Origin: Sphaerimonospora thailandensis
Lineage (GTDB): Bacteria; Actinomycetota; Actinomycetes; Streptosporangiales; Streptosporangiaceae
Direction of reading: 5' to 3'
Length of the DNA: 43,506 nt
Assembly (NCBI RefSeq): GCF_016863115.1
Contig: NZ_BOOG01000055.1
Span: 1-43,506, forward strand
Shown here: positions 1 through 7,914 of the stretch, one piece after another
Layout: every line of letters begins with the position of its first letter
Position numbering within the stretch: the first letter of the stretch is position 1
The notes under the pieces: generated by a model
What the model was told of the DNA's origin: nothing
Seen by the model: only the letters and a program-made list of their open reading frames with translations
Databases searched by the model: none
Program-made: the position numbers and the translations under genes

Positions 1-308
1 GCTGCGGGGGTAGACGCAATCGATATAACATTCGCTATTGCAGGCTCCGAGTACCGTAACGCAAAGAGTAACGATACCCACGTTACGACCGAGCTTATGT
101 TCAAATAGACGTATGTGCGCCGATGCTTGCTCCACGCTGCTTGTGTCCTGCGAATACCGCCCGTGAATCGGCAAACCCCAAGGGCCACCAATATGACTGC
201 TGTAAAGCTGATCGCAGCGACTGCCAGAGGTGATCCGCCTTGGAGCCTGTTCGCCACGAAGACGTCGACAAATGCCGACAGGAATGCGAAGGCGAGAAAG
301 AATGGCAC
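1..308 (-). CDS. DMT/EamA-family permease, N-terminal part (runs off left edge)
   Basis: The leftward frame is open from a GTG at 308 to the window edge, about 102 codons without a stop. Hydrophobic helices alternate with short basic loops: a first helix at about residues 2-18, a second at about 28-42, and a third near residues 68-82 that includes VSLLFALRYSEPAIANVIS. The pattern of an aromatic 'W-x-x-LFAL-Y-x-EPA' turn after a charged loop is typical of drug/metabolite transporter (EamA) proteins. The start lies 4 nt beyond the stop of the YggS-type gene, so the two are probably co-transcribed. Frame and continuity are seen directly; the family assignment rests on motif recognition. Substrate is unknown. 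The C-terminal two thirds lie outside the window. Confidence 0.6.
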   Translation of the reverse strand, partial: MPFFLAFAFLSAFVDVFVANRLQGGSPLAVAAISFTAVILVALGVCRFTGGIRRTQAAWSKHRRTYVYLNISSVVTWVSLLFALRYSEPAIANVISIASTPA

Positions 309-312
309 CTGT

Positions 313-1032
313 CTACTTCTTCAGCTCACCGAAGATGACAGTACCCAACCGAACCTGTGTGCTCCCGCAAGTGATGGCTGTCTCAAAGTCGCCCGACATC
401 CCCATGCTGATGTTCGGCACTCCCAATTCCATCGCATGGTTTGCGAGAGTACGGAAGTAGGAGCGTGGGTCTTCGGCCGCCGGCGGTATTGCCATTAGCC
501 CCGAGATCTCCAGACCAAGCTCCATCTCACAGCTACGGTGGAATTGCAACAGGGCTTCCGGATCAACTCCCGACTTCTGGGCTTCACGGCCGACGTTCAC
601 TTGGATGTACATTTCGGGCAATGCTATTCCGTGATCGTCGCGATATTGCGCCAATGCTGTCGCCAGGGATAGACGATCCAAGGATTCGATTCGGTCGAAC
701 AGTTTCACCGCATCCCGAATCTTGTTCCGCTGGAGAGGGCCGATGAGAGCCAGAGCGGTGTCCCCATACTGTTCGCGTAAACGGGGCCACTTGCCCATGG
801 CCTCCTGTACGCGGTTCTCACCGAACAGCCTGTGCCCTTCGTCGAGAATCACTTGCACGTCGGATTCCGATTGCTTCTTTGTGACGAATAGTGTCGAAGC
901 GCTACTGCCGTTCTCTCGATCAAGGAAGGCGGCTACGGCGAGCGTCAGATCTACGAGCTTGTCCAGGATGGAGCCGACGAACTGCGGAACGATCCGGGCG
1001 GTGAGATCGCCGTGGTCCTCACCAGCAAACAC
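313..1032 (-). CDS. YggS/PLPBP-family pyridoxal-phosphate protein
   Basis: This 239-residue protein has the alanine-racemase-like N-terminal barrel fold of the YggS/PROSC family, which binds PLP and helps balance vitamin B6 and amino acid pools without a known racemase activity. Family landmarks are clear: a PLP lysine in FVTKKQ (about residue 52), GHRLFGENRVQEA, IGPLQRNK, ESLDR, QVNVGREAQKSGV, SMGMSGDFE and GSTQVRLGTVIFG at the end. Length is normal. The start is GTG with a weak Shine-Dalgarno. It sits 4 nt before a DMT permease rather than in the usual ftsZ/sepF neighbourhood, so this may be an accessory copy attached to an amino-acid or amine pathway; that last point is inference. Confidence 0.85.
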   Translation of the reverse strand: MFAGEDHGDLTARIVPQFVGSILDKLVDLTLAVAAFLDRENGSSASTLFVTKKQSESDVQVILDEGHRLFGENRVQEAMGKWPRLREQYGDTALALIGPLQRNKIRDAVKLFDRIESLDRLSLATALAQYRDDHGIALPEMYIQVNVGREAQKSGVDPEALLQFHRSCEMELGLEISGLMAIPPAAEDPRSYFRTLANHAMELGVPNISMGMSGDFETAITCGSTQVRLGTVIFGELKK

Positions 1033-1350
1033 CTTTACTGCGCGAACCGGGCAACGGCAAACCCGTGGTGATCTCCGTGAAGACGATAGGGATGGGGGAC
1101 GGATACACTTCTCCCCTTAGGAGAGTCCGTGCCGACTCTCCGTTGAGAGTGAAGTCAGATTGCCATGAGAAGCGCTTGTTGCGCAACCGGGGACCGGAGT
1201 TTTCTGGTGTCCATTCTCCGCGCGCGGCTCGCCGGTCATCTGGTGGCGACCGTGGACGACGTGCCCGGACGGGTGATTGCGACAGCCGTGGACCGTGGAT
1301 TTCCGGGCGGGCGTGGTGGGGTGCCCAGAGAATTTCGGACACGGACCCAA
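1033..1350. other. Intergenic stretch without a recognisable gene
   Basis: The 318 bases upstream of the YggS-type gene give only overlapping, unconvincing frames. The stretch should hold that gene's leftward promoter, but I could not pick out a clear -10/-35 pair. Beyond it lies an IS3 orfA remnant, so it may be partly insertion-sequence debris. Confidence 0.4.
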
Positions 1351-1545
1351 TTAGGGTTCTTGTGAGCCCGGAAGGCAGGGTAAGTGGCGAAGAAGTCGAG
1401 CCTTGCGCCTTTCCTGCTCGACGTTCACCCGGTTGCGAATCGTTTCCGCGACCAGGTTGAAATCGCGAGCGGCCTGCGCGCACGTGTGCCCGTCCTCCAA
1501 CACGTATGACGACTTCGGCTCGCAATTCGGGAGAGTACTGCGGAG
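1351..1545 (-). pseudogene. IS3-family OrfA remnant (N-terminal part, frameshifted)
   Basis: Leftward reading gives QYSPELRAEVV in one frame and then, after a one-base slip near 1505, YVLEDGHTCAQAARDFNLVA followed by ETIRNRVN in the next frame. Together these are the helix-turn-helix N-terminus of an IS3-family OrfA. No OrfB follows, the coding frame is broken and it ends in unrelated residues, so this is a dead fragment. Homology is by recognition of the motif; the frame change is seen directly. Confidence 0.6.
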
Positions 1546-1711
1546 CACCCCGGAGGCGCGGGAAGCGGTCGACCGGGCCCAGCTCGCCGAGTTGGAGAGC
1601 ACGAAAGCCACCGAGCGAGCGGCGCAAAACATGCTGGCGTCCCAAATCGCCCTCGACCTGTGGGCCACACCACGGCCCCGGCATATTCCGCAAGGAGAAG
1701 GAGCTATTCAA

Positions 1712-2180
1712 TTATGGTATGTCGCTCGCGCGCACATCGAGTCCTGTGGTATTGACGCGCGGACAGAGCTGCCGATAGACGTTGAGGTACGCCGCTATGT
1801 GGCGTCTGCCGAGTTGAGTCAGTCGCCACCTGTACTCGGCGACGTGCGTGTCCTCCGGTGCCATGAGGGGCACGGAATCCACGAAACCGCGGCTCGGCCG
1901 ACCCCCGGCTTTACCTCTGTAGCCCACGCCGATGAAGAACAGGGAGCGACCCGCCAGTTGGTCATCTTCCAGGCCAAGCGGCTCCCGCAGCAGCGACATG
2001 CGCCAAGACTCCCCATAGCCACTCCGAGAGCAGATGGGCGGCAGGGTCTGGTTCACGAGGTTCATCAAGCCCTGCCCGCGCAGCGGCGCGGCCGCGCCGG
2101 GTGATCTCCACAAGCACTCGGCCGACCTCACCGACGGCGGGATGCTCGACCATATCGTCGATGATCACATTGGGTCTCAC
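1712..2180 (-). pseudogene. Unrecognised coding remnant, two leftward frames
   Basis: Two adjoining leftward frames both look protein-like. The first (about 2180 to 2085) contains RPNVIIDDMVEHPAVGEVGR followed by VLVEITRRGRAA. The second (about 2085 to 1712) contains LMNLVNQTLPPICSR, GLEDDQLAGRSLFFIGVGYR and FVDSVPLMAPEDTHVAEYRW. They would form one protein if a slip occurred near 2085. I do not recognise a family. The stretch 1546-1711 between this and the IS3 remnant shows nothing convincing. It could be a decayed accessory gene in a region full of mobile scraps. Confidence 0.3.
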
Positions 2181-2303
2181 GAGCCAGCGTTCGCCGACCG
2201 GGAAGTCGCCGGGTCTGGAGCTCGGAAAGGTCTCCCAAGAAGCCTCCGTGCCGGGTGACCCTCGTCGCCCATCCCGCTTCTACCTGAGCGATACAGCCCG
2301 CGC

Positions 2304-3608
2304 TTACATTCGAGAGCTTCTCGGCGGGGCGGCACGCTGGTCATTACCCGCTTCGCCGTCCTGCGGGCCGCTATAGGCGCGGTTGCGTAGGTGCAGCAGC
2401 ACCGCCGCCAGCAGTGCCGCGACGAGGGAACCAGTCAGGACCGCTACCTTGACCTGAGCGTCACGGATGGGGTCGGCGCCGAAGGCGAGTTCCCCGATGA
2501 GCAGGGACACAGTGAACCCGATGCCGGCCAGGATCGCCAGTCCGGCCACGTCGATCCAGGCCAGGCCCTCGTCCAGGTCTGCCCGGGTGAAGCGGGCCAC
2601 CAGCCAGGTCGCGGCCATGATTCCCAGGGGCTTACCGGCGACCAACCCGACGACGATGCCGACAGTCACCGGATCGGTCAGCGCCGCGCCCAGTCCGCCC
2701 ACCCCGCCCAGGGACACGCCTGTGGACAACAACGCGAAGATCGGTACGGCCACCCCGGCCGATATCGGCCGGAAGCGGTGCTCGAAGTGTTCGGCCAGAC
2801 CGAGTCCAGTGTCCGGCCTCCCGGCCCGTTCGCCGCGCAGGACCGGTACGGCGAAGCCGAGCAGCACCCCGGCGACCGTGGCGTGCACGCCCGAGGAGTG
2901 CACCAGCGCCCACGTGGCCGCGGCCAGCGGCAGCAGCAGCCACCACGAGCGCACCCCACGCTGGACCAGCACGGTGAAGACGGCCAGGGGAGCCAGGGCC
3001 GTCAGCAACGGGACCACGGACAGATGGGCCGTGTAGAAGATCGCGATGATGGCGATGGCCAGCAGGTCGTCGACCACGGCGAGGGTGAGCAGGAAGGTGC
3101 GCAGCGCCGAGGGCAGGAACCGGCCGACGACCGCGAGCACCGCCAGCGCGAACGCGATGTCGGTGGCGGTGGGGATCGCCCACCCCTCGTGCGATCCGGT
3201 GTCGGCGTTGAGGTTCACCAGCAGATACAGCACGGCGGGGACGATCACTCCGCCGATCGCCGCCGCGATCGGCACCGCGGCACGCCGCGGGTCGCGCAGG
3301 TCACCGGCGACGAATTCGCGTTTGAGTTCCAGCCCGGCGACGAAGAAGAAGACGGCCAGTAGCCCGTCGGAAGCCCAGGTGGCGACTGACAAGTCGAGGT
3401 GCAGCGCAGCGGGCCCGACCGTGTAAGCGCGCAGCGACTCATAGGAGCTCGACCAGGGGGAGTTGGCCCAGGCCATACCGAGGAGTGCGGCGGCCAGCAG
3501 CAATGTCCCGCCGATGGTCTCCTTGCGGAGGATATCGGCGATCCGACCGGACTCGGCCTGTGAACCGCGGGTGAAAAGACGAAACGTCGGACGTGGGGTG
3601 TCGGACAT
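2304..3608 (-). CDS. nhaA: Na+/H+ antiporter NhaA
   Basis: The 434-residue polytopic membrane protein exchanges external protons for internal sodium or lithium and supports pH and salt homeostasis. It carries the NhaA signature: WANSPW after helix [37 protein letters not shown], and the paired ion-binding aspartates in [13 protein letters not shown], plus the later GKPLGI and [15 protein letters not shown] segments. The N-terminal 30 residues are cytoplasmic. The ATG start has a GGAG-type Shine-Dalgarno 7 nt upstream. It is a complete gene between mobile-element scraps and appears monocistronic. Confidence 0.95.
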   Translation of the reverse strand: MSDTPRPTFRLFTRGSQAESGRIADILRKETIGGTLLLAAALLGMAWANSPWSSSYESLRAYTVGPAALHLDLSVATWASDGLLAVFFFVAGLELKREFVAGDLRDPRRAAVPIAAAIGGVIVPAVLYLLVNLNADTGSHEGWAIPTATDIAFALAVLAVVGRFLPSALRTFLLTLAVVDDLLAIAIIAIFYTAHLSVVPLLTALAPLAVFTVLVQRGVRSWWLLLPLAAATWALVHSSGVHATVAGVLLGFAVPVLRGERAGRPDTGLGLAEHFEHRFRPISAGVAVPIFALLSTGVSLGGVGGLGAALTDPVTVGIVVGLVAGKPLGIMAATWLVARFTRADLDEGLAWIDVAGLAILAGIGFTVSLLIGELAFGADPIRDAQVKVAVLTGSLVAALLAAVLLHLRNRAYSGPQDGEAGNDQRAAPPRSSRM

Positions 3609-3701
3609 GGTCGGCTCCAGGCAAGGGTCGGAATCAACAACCTGCCGACCAGGCTTCCCGGCGCACCTCGCCCATCCTAACCATCCGTTTCAGATGTGAT
3701 G

Positions 3702-3830
3702 GGCAGCGGTACGAGTCACGAGTCGATCTGCGAGTCCTGCACCTTCTTCGTCACCACCCTCGAGTTCCGGCCCACCCTCGAAGCCCAACGCGACGACGCC
3801 GAGCGGAAAGGCCAGATCGGCCGCCAGAAG
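3702..3830 (+). pseudogene. Tyrosine recombinase (phage/ICE integrase) C-terminal tail
   Basis: The rightward frame contains ICESCTFFVTTLEFRPTLEA followed by QRDDAERKGQIGRQK, the characteristic post-catalytic tail of actinomycete tyrosine site-specific recombinases, where it normally follows C-RYES. A perfect 7-bp tandem duplication (ACGAGTC at 3711-3717 and 3718-3724) shifts the frame; removing one copy restores RYESICESC. The catalytic domain is absent and the fragment ends abruptly where an opposite-strand IS3 fragment begins. It is the scar of an integrated element. Confidence 0.6.
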
Positions 3831-3907
3831 GGCAGGATTTCCTTCTCCTCGCGGAGGATCTTGTTCTCGCGGCGAAGCCGGGCCCGCCCTGCTCGGCCGG
3901 CGGGCAA
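3830..3907 (-). pseudogene. IS3-family OrfA remnant (coiled-coil part)
   Basis: On the leftward strand the residues RARLRRENKILREEKEIL form the leucine-zipper-like coiled coil that ends an IS3-family OrfA. Neither the DNA-binding N-terminus nor OrfB is joined to it. It abuts the recombinase tail of the opposite strand, implying a rearrangement junction near 3830. The other OrfA scrap at 1351-1545 is the N-terminal part, but the order of the two pieces is not that of one interrupted gene. Confidence 0.5.
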
Positions 3908-3960
3908 TGGCCCGGCGGGTCAGCCTTCCGTCCTCACCCTGTTCGTGATCCCTGGACTGC

Positions 3961-4296
3961 TTACTCTGGATCCGCCTCGTTTGCTGTCTGCTCGGCTGGA
4001 CCGAAAACCACGAGAACGGTGAGATCTCGATCGACCTCGATAAAACGATGCTCCTCCCCTGCTGGGACGAAAATGACGCTGCCTGCTTGGACCTCGACGG
4101 TGCTCCGAGGCGTCCATAGCTTGGCGTGCCCGGCGAGGACGACGTAGATCTCATCTTCGGTATGGGGTTTCTGCGGGTCGAGCCGGCCTGCAGGGATCGA
4201 GTAGGTTCCGAGGCTGAGGCATGGGACGCGGAGATGTTCTTCGTACGCTGCTTGATTCGTGGCGCAGAAGCGACCCGCATTCGTGATGACCTTCAT
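3961..4296 (-). CDS. Small single-domain cupin protein
   Basis: A 111-residue cupin. The first cupin motif is in KPHTEDEIYVVLAG (metal ligands His and Glu) and the second in AGSVIFVPAGEEHRF. Such proteins bind a metal and act as small isomerases, dioxygenases or sugar/ligand sensors; the substrate cannot be read from sequence. I place the start at the ATG at 4296, where the conserved region begins; an in-frame ATG at 4389 would add 31 residues that look unlike the family. There is no close operon partner on the same strand. Confidence 0.65.
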   Translation of the reverse strand: MKVITNAGRFCATNQAAYEEHLRVPCLSLGTYSIPAGRLDPQKPHTEDEIYVVLAGHAKLWTPRSTVEVQAGSVIFVPAGEEHRFIEVDRDLTVLVVFGPAEQTANEADPE

Positions 4297-4546
4297 CGGG
4301 ACACCATAATCGCCGGAAGGCAGAAGAGCCTTCGAGCATGCTTGCGATCTCCCGCATCCAGGGTTGCTGACTCTGGTGGGAGTCGCCATCCTTGCTGCTG
4401 TCGATCCAGCTCCATGCTCCGGTACAGCAACAGGTTGCGATGGAGCTGCGCTTGTGGTTCACGGCCTGAGGTCATCATCAACGTAACCAGGCGACATCTG
4501 GTCGGCACAATCGTTCAAGACCGCCTGGCGCGAGGGCCCTACAACA

Positions 4547-4768
4547 GTGATGGTGACCTGTTGGTCGCCCGCGAAACCACAGAGTTCCCGGAGGCGGGCT
4601 GGGCATGGAGGCCGGCTCTTCCGCGACACTCGCCTGGCCCTGGCTCTTTCCGCCCTCGGGCTCTACGCGGTGACCCTCAACATGATTCCGCTGGGCTCCT
4701 ATCGGGCCGCGGCCATGGGCTTCACCGTTCTCGGCCTGTTCGCCGTGGCCATCGCACGGCGGACCTGA
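4547..4768 (+). CDS. Possible small two-helix membrane protein or remnant
   Basis: The rightward frame encodes two hydrophobic segments, LALALSALGLYAVTLN and AAAMGFTVLGLFAVAIA, and ends 28 nt before the start of the SDR gene. The first 25 residues look non-coding, so the true N-terminus is uncertain; it may be the 3' scrap of a larger membrane protein once coupled to the SDR. I do not recognise a family. The flanking stretch 4297-4546 shows no other credible gene. Confidence 0.3.
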   Translation: MMVTCWSPAKPQSSRRRAGHGGRLFRDTRLALALSALGLYAVTLNMIPLGSYRAAAMGFTVLGLFAVAIARRT

Positions 4769-4796
4769 ACCATCAATGAAAGGACAGCCGACAGCC

Positions 4797-5552
4797 ATGA
4801 CGTCAGCGTCCCCGTTTCCCGTCGTGATCGTGACCGGAGGCAGCCGGGGCATCGGCCGCGAGATCGTGGAACGCCTCGCCCGGCAGGGCCGGGCGGTGCT
4901 CTTCACCCACTCCGCGTCCGATACCGATGCGGCCGAAGTGGAGCGAGCCTGCGGGGTCGGCGCACCGGTTTGGGGAGTCCGCCTCGACATCACCGCCCCT
5001 GACGCGCCCGCCCGGTTGTTCGATCTCGCCGAGTCGAAGGGGAAACTGGTCGCGCTGGTCAACAACGCCGGAGTGACCGGACCGCTGGGCCCGTTCACGT
5101 CGCTGCGCGACGACGACCTGCGACGCATCACCGAGGTCAACCTGGTCGCCACCGCACGACTGTGCCGCGAGGCAGCACGACGCTGGAGCGATCGGCCGTC
5201 GGGCGAACGTCGCGACATCGTCAACGTGTCCTCGATCGCCGCACGCACCGGCGCACCTCATGAGTACGTCGTCTATGCGGCCACCAAGGCCGCGATCAAC
5301 GCTCTCACCGTCGGCCTGGCCAAGGAGTTGGCATCCTCAGGCATCCACGTGAACGCCGTATGCCCCGGCACTACCAACACCACGATCCATGCCCGTGCCG
5401 GAGACGCCGACCGGCCCCAGCGAGTCGCCGCATCCATCCCGATGCGTCGGCCTGCCCAACCCGCCGAGATCGCCGCAGCCGTCTCCTGGCTGCTCTCACC
5501 TGAGGCCGGCTATGTCACCGGGACCCTGCTCGACGTCGCCGGTGGACTGTAA
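4797..5552 (+). CDS. SDR-family NAD(P)-dependent oxidoreductase
   Basis: Classical short-chain dehydrogenase of 251 residues. The Rossmann motif is VTGGSRGIG near the N-terminus, followed by NNAGV, the catalytic serine in VNVSSIAA and the Tyr-Lys pair in VYAATKAA, then the NAVCPGTTNT and AGYVTGTLLDVAGG regions. It most resembles FabG-like 3-oxoacyl or polyol reductases. The start at 4797 is preferred over 4776 because GAAAGGA at 4778-4784 lies at a usable distance and homologues begin near MTSASPF. Cytoplasmic; the substrate is not evident. Confidence 0.85.
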   Translation: MTSASPFPVVIVTGGSRGIGREIVERLARQGRAVLFTHSASDTDAAEVERACGVGAPVWGVRLDITAPDAPARLFDLAESKGKLVALVNNAGVTGPLGPFTSLRDDDLRRITEVNLVATARLCREAARRWSDRPSGERRDIVNVSSIAARTGAPHEYVVYAATKAAINALTVGLAKELASSGIHVNAVCPGTTNTTIHARAGDADRPQRVAASIPMRRPAQPAEIAAAVSWLLSPEAGYVTGTLLDVAGGL

Positions 5553-5605
5553 CGCCCTGCGCCTCCTTCGGAGCACTGGTGCCACGAGCGCTCACGCACG
5601 AGGGT

Positions 5606-6548
5606 TCAAGACTCGCGACGGTTCAGGCGGCCGGAGAGGTTCCGGCGCGGTGCCGGTTCACCGGCCGCCTGTCTGCCCTGCACGGGCACCTGGGGTCCCA
5701 TGGCCAGTACGGCACCGCCGTCCCGGGTCTCGTCGACGGCGAAGCAGGAGGTGCGTGTCGTCGTGCGGCCTGCCGCCATCGCCGAGCGGACCGGGTCCTT
5801 GCCTGTGAACCTGCGGGCGCCGCTGTCGTCGAGGTCGGAGAGGTCGGCCGGATGCTGGTTGATCATCGTGCCCGCGTAACGGGTCAGGAGGTCACCCTCG
5901 ATCCATCGGTGGTATGCGAGAACGACCAGATCCAACTCGCCGTTGCGCTCCTCCCAGGCCTCGAGCCTACGAGCGAGCCCGTCATGCCACGCGCGGGCCC
6001 GGTCCCGGTACCGCCGGCGTGCTTCGGGGGCGCGGGCGGAGGACGCACACCAGCGGATTCGCGGCGCCCTTGGCTGCGGTCAGCCGCACGCTCGCCGGAA
6101 GGCCGGCGTCCCGCTTGGTGTCCCGCAGCAGCACGACCATCGAGGGCCCGGAGCCCAGCAGGTGATCGACCACCGCGATGCGCTGCTGGGAGGCCGCGTT
6201 GAACTGGTACCGCCAGATCTCGCGGGTCAGCAGCGGGTCGAAGGTGAAGAGCCGGGCCGCGAGCGGTACCCACCCCTCCTCCCCCAGCACGTCCAGGATC
6301 AGGCCGCAGCGGCGGCCGGCCACCGCGTCCGGCTTGAGGACGACGAAGGTCGTGGCCTGCAGCCAGGCGCGGGCGCCGGGCGAACGGAACAGTTCGAGCC
6401 CCTCGCGAGCGTAGGTGTCCAGCCGGTACGCCGCCTGCTTGCGCGGATCGGCCGTCAGCGAGTCGAACGCCCTGGACGGCACCGCGGAGCGGACGCCCTG
6501 TCCCGCCCTGGCGTCAACCGGCTGTTCCTCGACGGTACTTGCGGTCAT
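5606..6548 (-). pseudogene. Decayed NDK-like / formyltransferase-like gene
   Basis: Reading left from ATG 6548, the first frame (to 5982) gives an NDK-like domain with TTFVVLKPDAVAGRRCGLIL and GPSMVVLLRDTKRDAG, but it stops short of the active-site histidine region. After a frame change near 6050 the next frame reads ARAWHDGLARRLEAWEERN, then LDLVVLAYHRWIEGDLL, MINQHPADLS and CFAVDETRDGGAVLAMGPQ, a formyltransferase-like domain resembling PurN-type enzymes. It ends early at 5606 in LSGRLNRRES. The start overlaps the upstream hydrolase stop by ATGA. Both domains are incomplete, so it is very likely non-functional; a sequencing slip at 6050 would rejoin the frames but would not restore the missing middle and end. 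Confidence 0.6.
5613..5639 (+). repeat. 27-bp perfect direct repeat, copy 1
   Basis: These 27 bases recur without mismatch at 20350-20376. Here they encode (leftward) LSGRLNRR at the very end of the formyltransferase-like pseudogene; at 20350 they encode the same residues near the C-terminus of an intact MFS exporter, in the same reading frame. The match starts and stops abruptly, as expected of a recombination joint. Confidence 0.8.
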
Positions 6549-7317
6549 CGTCTTCCTCCCGGGGCCGGAATGCGGGAGGCGAGTTCGGCCAGTTCCCGCA
6601 GAACCGTGCGGTGCGCCGGGCGGTCGGGGTTCACCAGGTGCATGTGGCGTGCGCCGGCCACCTGCACCAGGCGGGCGGGCACGCCCTGAGACTCCAGCCA
6701 TAGCTGTTGATGGTCCGTCAGCTCTGCGGGCACGGCCTGGTCGCACCCGGCCGCGACAACGGTCACCGACTCGACGTCGCGTGCGGTGATCCGGGGCGTC
6801 GCGTCGGCGATACCGCCGCCGGAAGCCAGGTGCGCGGCGAGGAAGCCGGCCACCGCGCCCTTGCCTACGTCCAGAGCCGCCGCCCGTTCGAGCTCGGCGA
6901 CCGGCGCGAGCAGCAGCATGGATGCGGCGCCGGATCCGGCCACCGCGGACAACAGCAGATGTGCCCCGGCGGAATGCCCGACGAGCACGGCGTCCTCCCA
7001 GTGCTCCCCCTGGCTGGCGAGGGCCCGCAGGGAGTCCCGGCAATCGTGGACCGCGGTCGGCCAGGCCCCGCCGTCCCAGCAGGGCCGGTACTCCACCACG
7101 GCGACGCGGTAGCCGAGCTCGACCAGCGCGCAGGCCAGGGGTTCCAGGTCCATGGCAGTGCGTTCGTGGCGCCAGAGCCACCGTGGACCAGTACCACAGC
7201 GGGTGGAAGCCGCCCGGAGCCGGCCGCGGAGGTGGTCGGCGGCGGATCCGGAGCGTACAGATCGATCCGCTGTCAGTCCGACGCACCGTAGCGCAGTTGC
7301 CCGAAGACTGTGCTCAC
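6545..7317 (-). pseudogene. Alpha/beta hydrolase (kynurenine-formamidase-like), disrupted
   Basis: The intended protein starts at GTG 7317 (MSTVFGQLRYGASD), meets an in-frame TGA at about codon 15, resumes with QRIDLYAPDPPP and LPPAVVLVHGG, and then slips one base near 7170 into RHERTAMDLEPLACALVE. The rest is intact: the nucleophile elbow GHSAGAH, PVAELERAAALD and a late ARHMHLV region carrying the presumed catalytic histidine. One inserted base and one TGA-to-CGA change would restore the open frame. The start overlaps the preceding gene's stop as GTGA and the end overlaps the NDK-like start as ATGA, so it was the middle gene of an operon. Confidence 0.65.
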
Positions 7318-7372
7318 AGCAGCCCGAAGGCTTCGAGCCGGGCGAGCCAGTGATGCAGCCGCTCGTCCGACA
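7314..7372 (-). pseudogene. 3' end of an unidentified operon gene
   Basis: The leftward residues MSDERLHHWLARLEAFGLL end with a TGA that overlaps the GTG start of the hydrolase (GTGA), the arrangement expected for the last codons of an upstream co-translated gene. Homologous sequence seems to end near 7372-7400, where the region becomes the 5' part of a rightward LuxR-type fragment. Too little remains to name a family. Confidence 0.35.
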
Positions 7373-7437
7373 TGGCGACCTCGGCGCGGCCGCCCTCGAC
7401 GCCGCATGGCCGTCGACCCTTGCCATGCTGGGGCGCG

Positions 7438-7779
7438 ATGGCCTACGGCGACCGCGAGACGGGCCTGGCCGTGCAGCACCCTGCGGTCATCGCCTCACTG
7501 GTCAGCGTCTTCGAGTGTTTCTGGAAGCTGGGTTCGCCGTTCCTCGAGGAGAATCGAGCATCCGCGAACGAGCAGGCGCTGACCAGTATCCGGATGTCCA
7601 TCATTCGGCTTTTGGCCGACGGCGAGACGAATGAGGTCATCGCGAAGCGCATCGGCATCAGCGTACGTACCTGCCGCGCCCATATATCCAAGGTTTACGA
7701 GCAGCTAGGTGCCCGCAGTCGCTGCCAGTTGGGGGTACTCATCGCGAACTCCGGCCTGCTTGACCTTGGCGCGGGGTAA
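7438..7779 (+). pseudogene. LuxR-type regulator, C-terminal fragment
   Basis: The 113 residues carry a complete LuxR/NarL DNA-binding domain: IIRLLADGETNEVIAKRIGI, then SVRTCRAHISKVYEQLGARS. About 35 residues before it (HPAVIASLVSVFECFWKLGS) match the linker end of large actinomycete LuxR proteins with an N-terminal PLD/TrmB-like sensor, which is missing here. The ATG at 7438 is probably fortuitous. It could still be expressed as a DNA-binding-only protein, but loss of about 200 N-terminal residues at a junction with another broken gene argues for a remnant. A strong hairpin follows. Confidence 0.6.
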
Positions 7780-7794
7780 CCGGCGGGAATTGCA

Positions 7795-7838
7795 GGTCAA
7801 GGGCCTGATCACCAAGATCGGTGATCAGGCCCTTGACC
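7795..7838. terminator. Perfect 19-bp hairpin between convergent genes
   Basis: The arms GGTCAAGGGCCTGATCACC (7795-7813) and its exact complement (7820-7838) surround a 6-nt loop. The hairpin lies just after the LuxR fragment and before the stop of the leftward transposase-like gene, as expected for a bidirectional terminator. There is no U-tract, which is common in actinomycetes. Confidence 0.75.
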
Positions 7839-7914
7839 GTTCGCCGGTATGCCTGTCTGCCTGAACACCTCCAGGGGTAACTGACAGGTTCGGATGAGTT
7901 CTCCTGGCACCTTG

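Noticed and set aside
1-108. Rightward open frame from the left edge to a TAG at 106
   Set aside because: The opposite strand is open across the same bases as a convincing membrane protein continuous with the gene start at 308; the rightward frame is its shadow.
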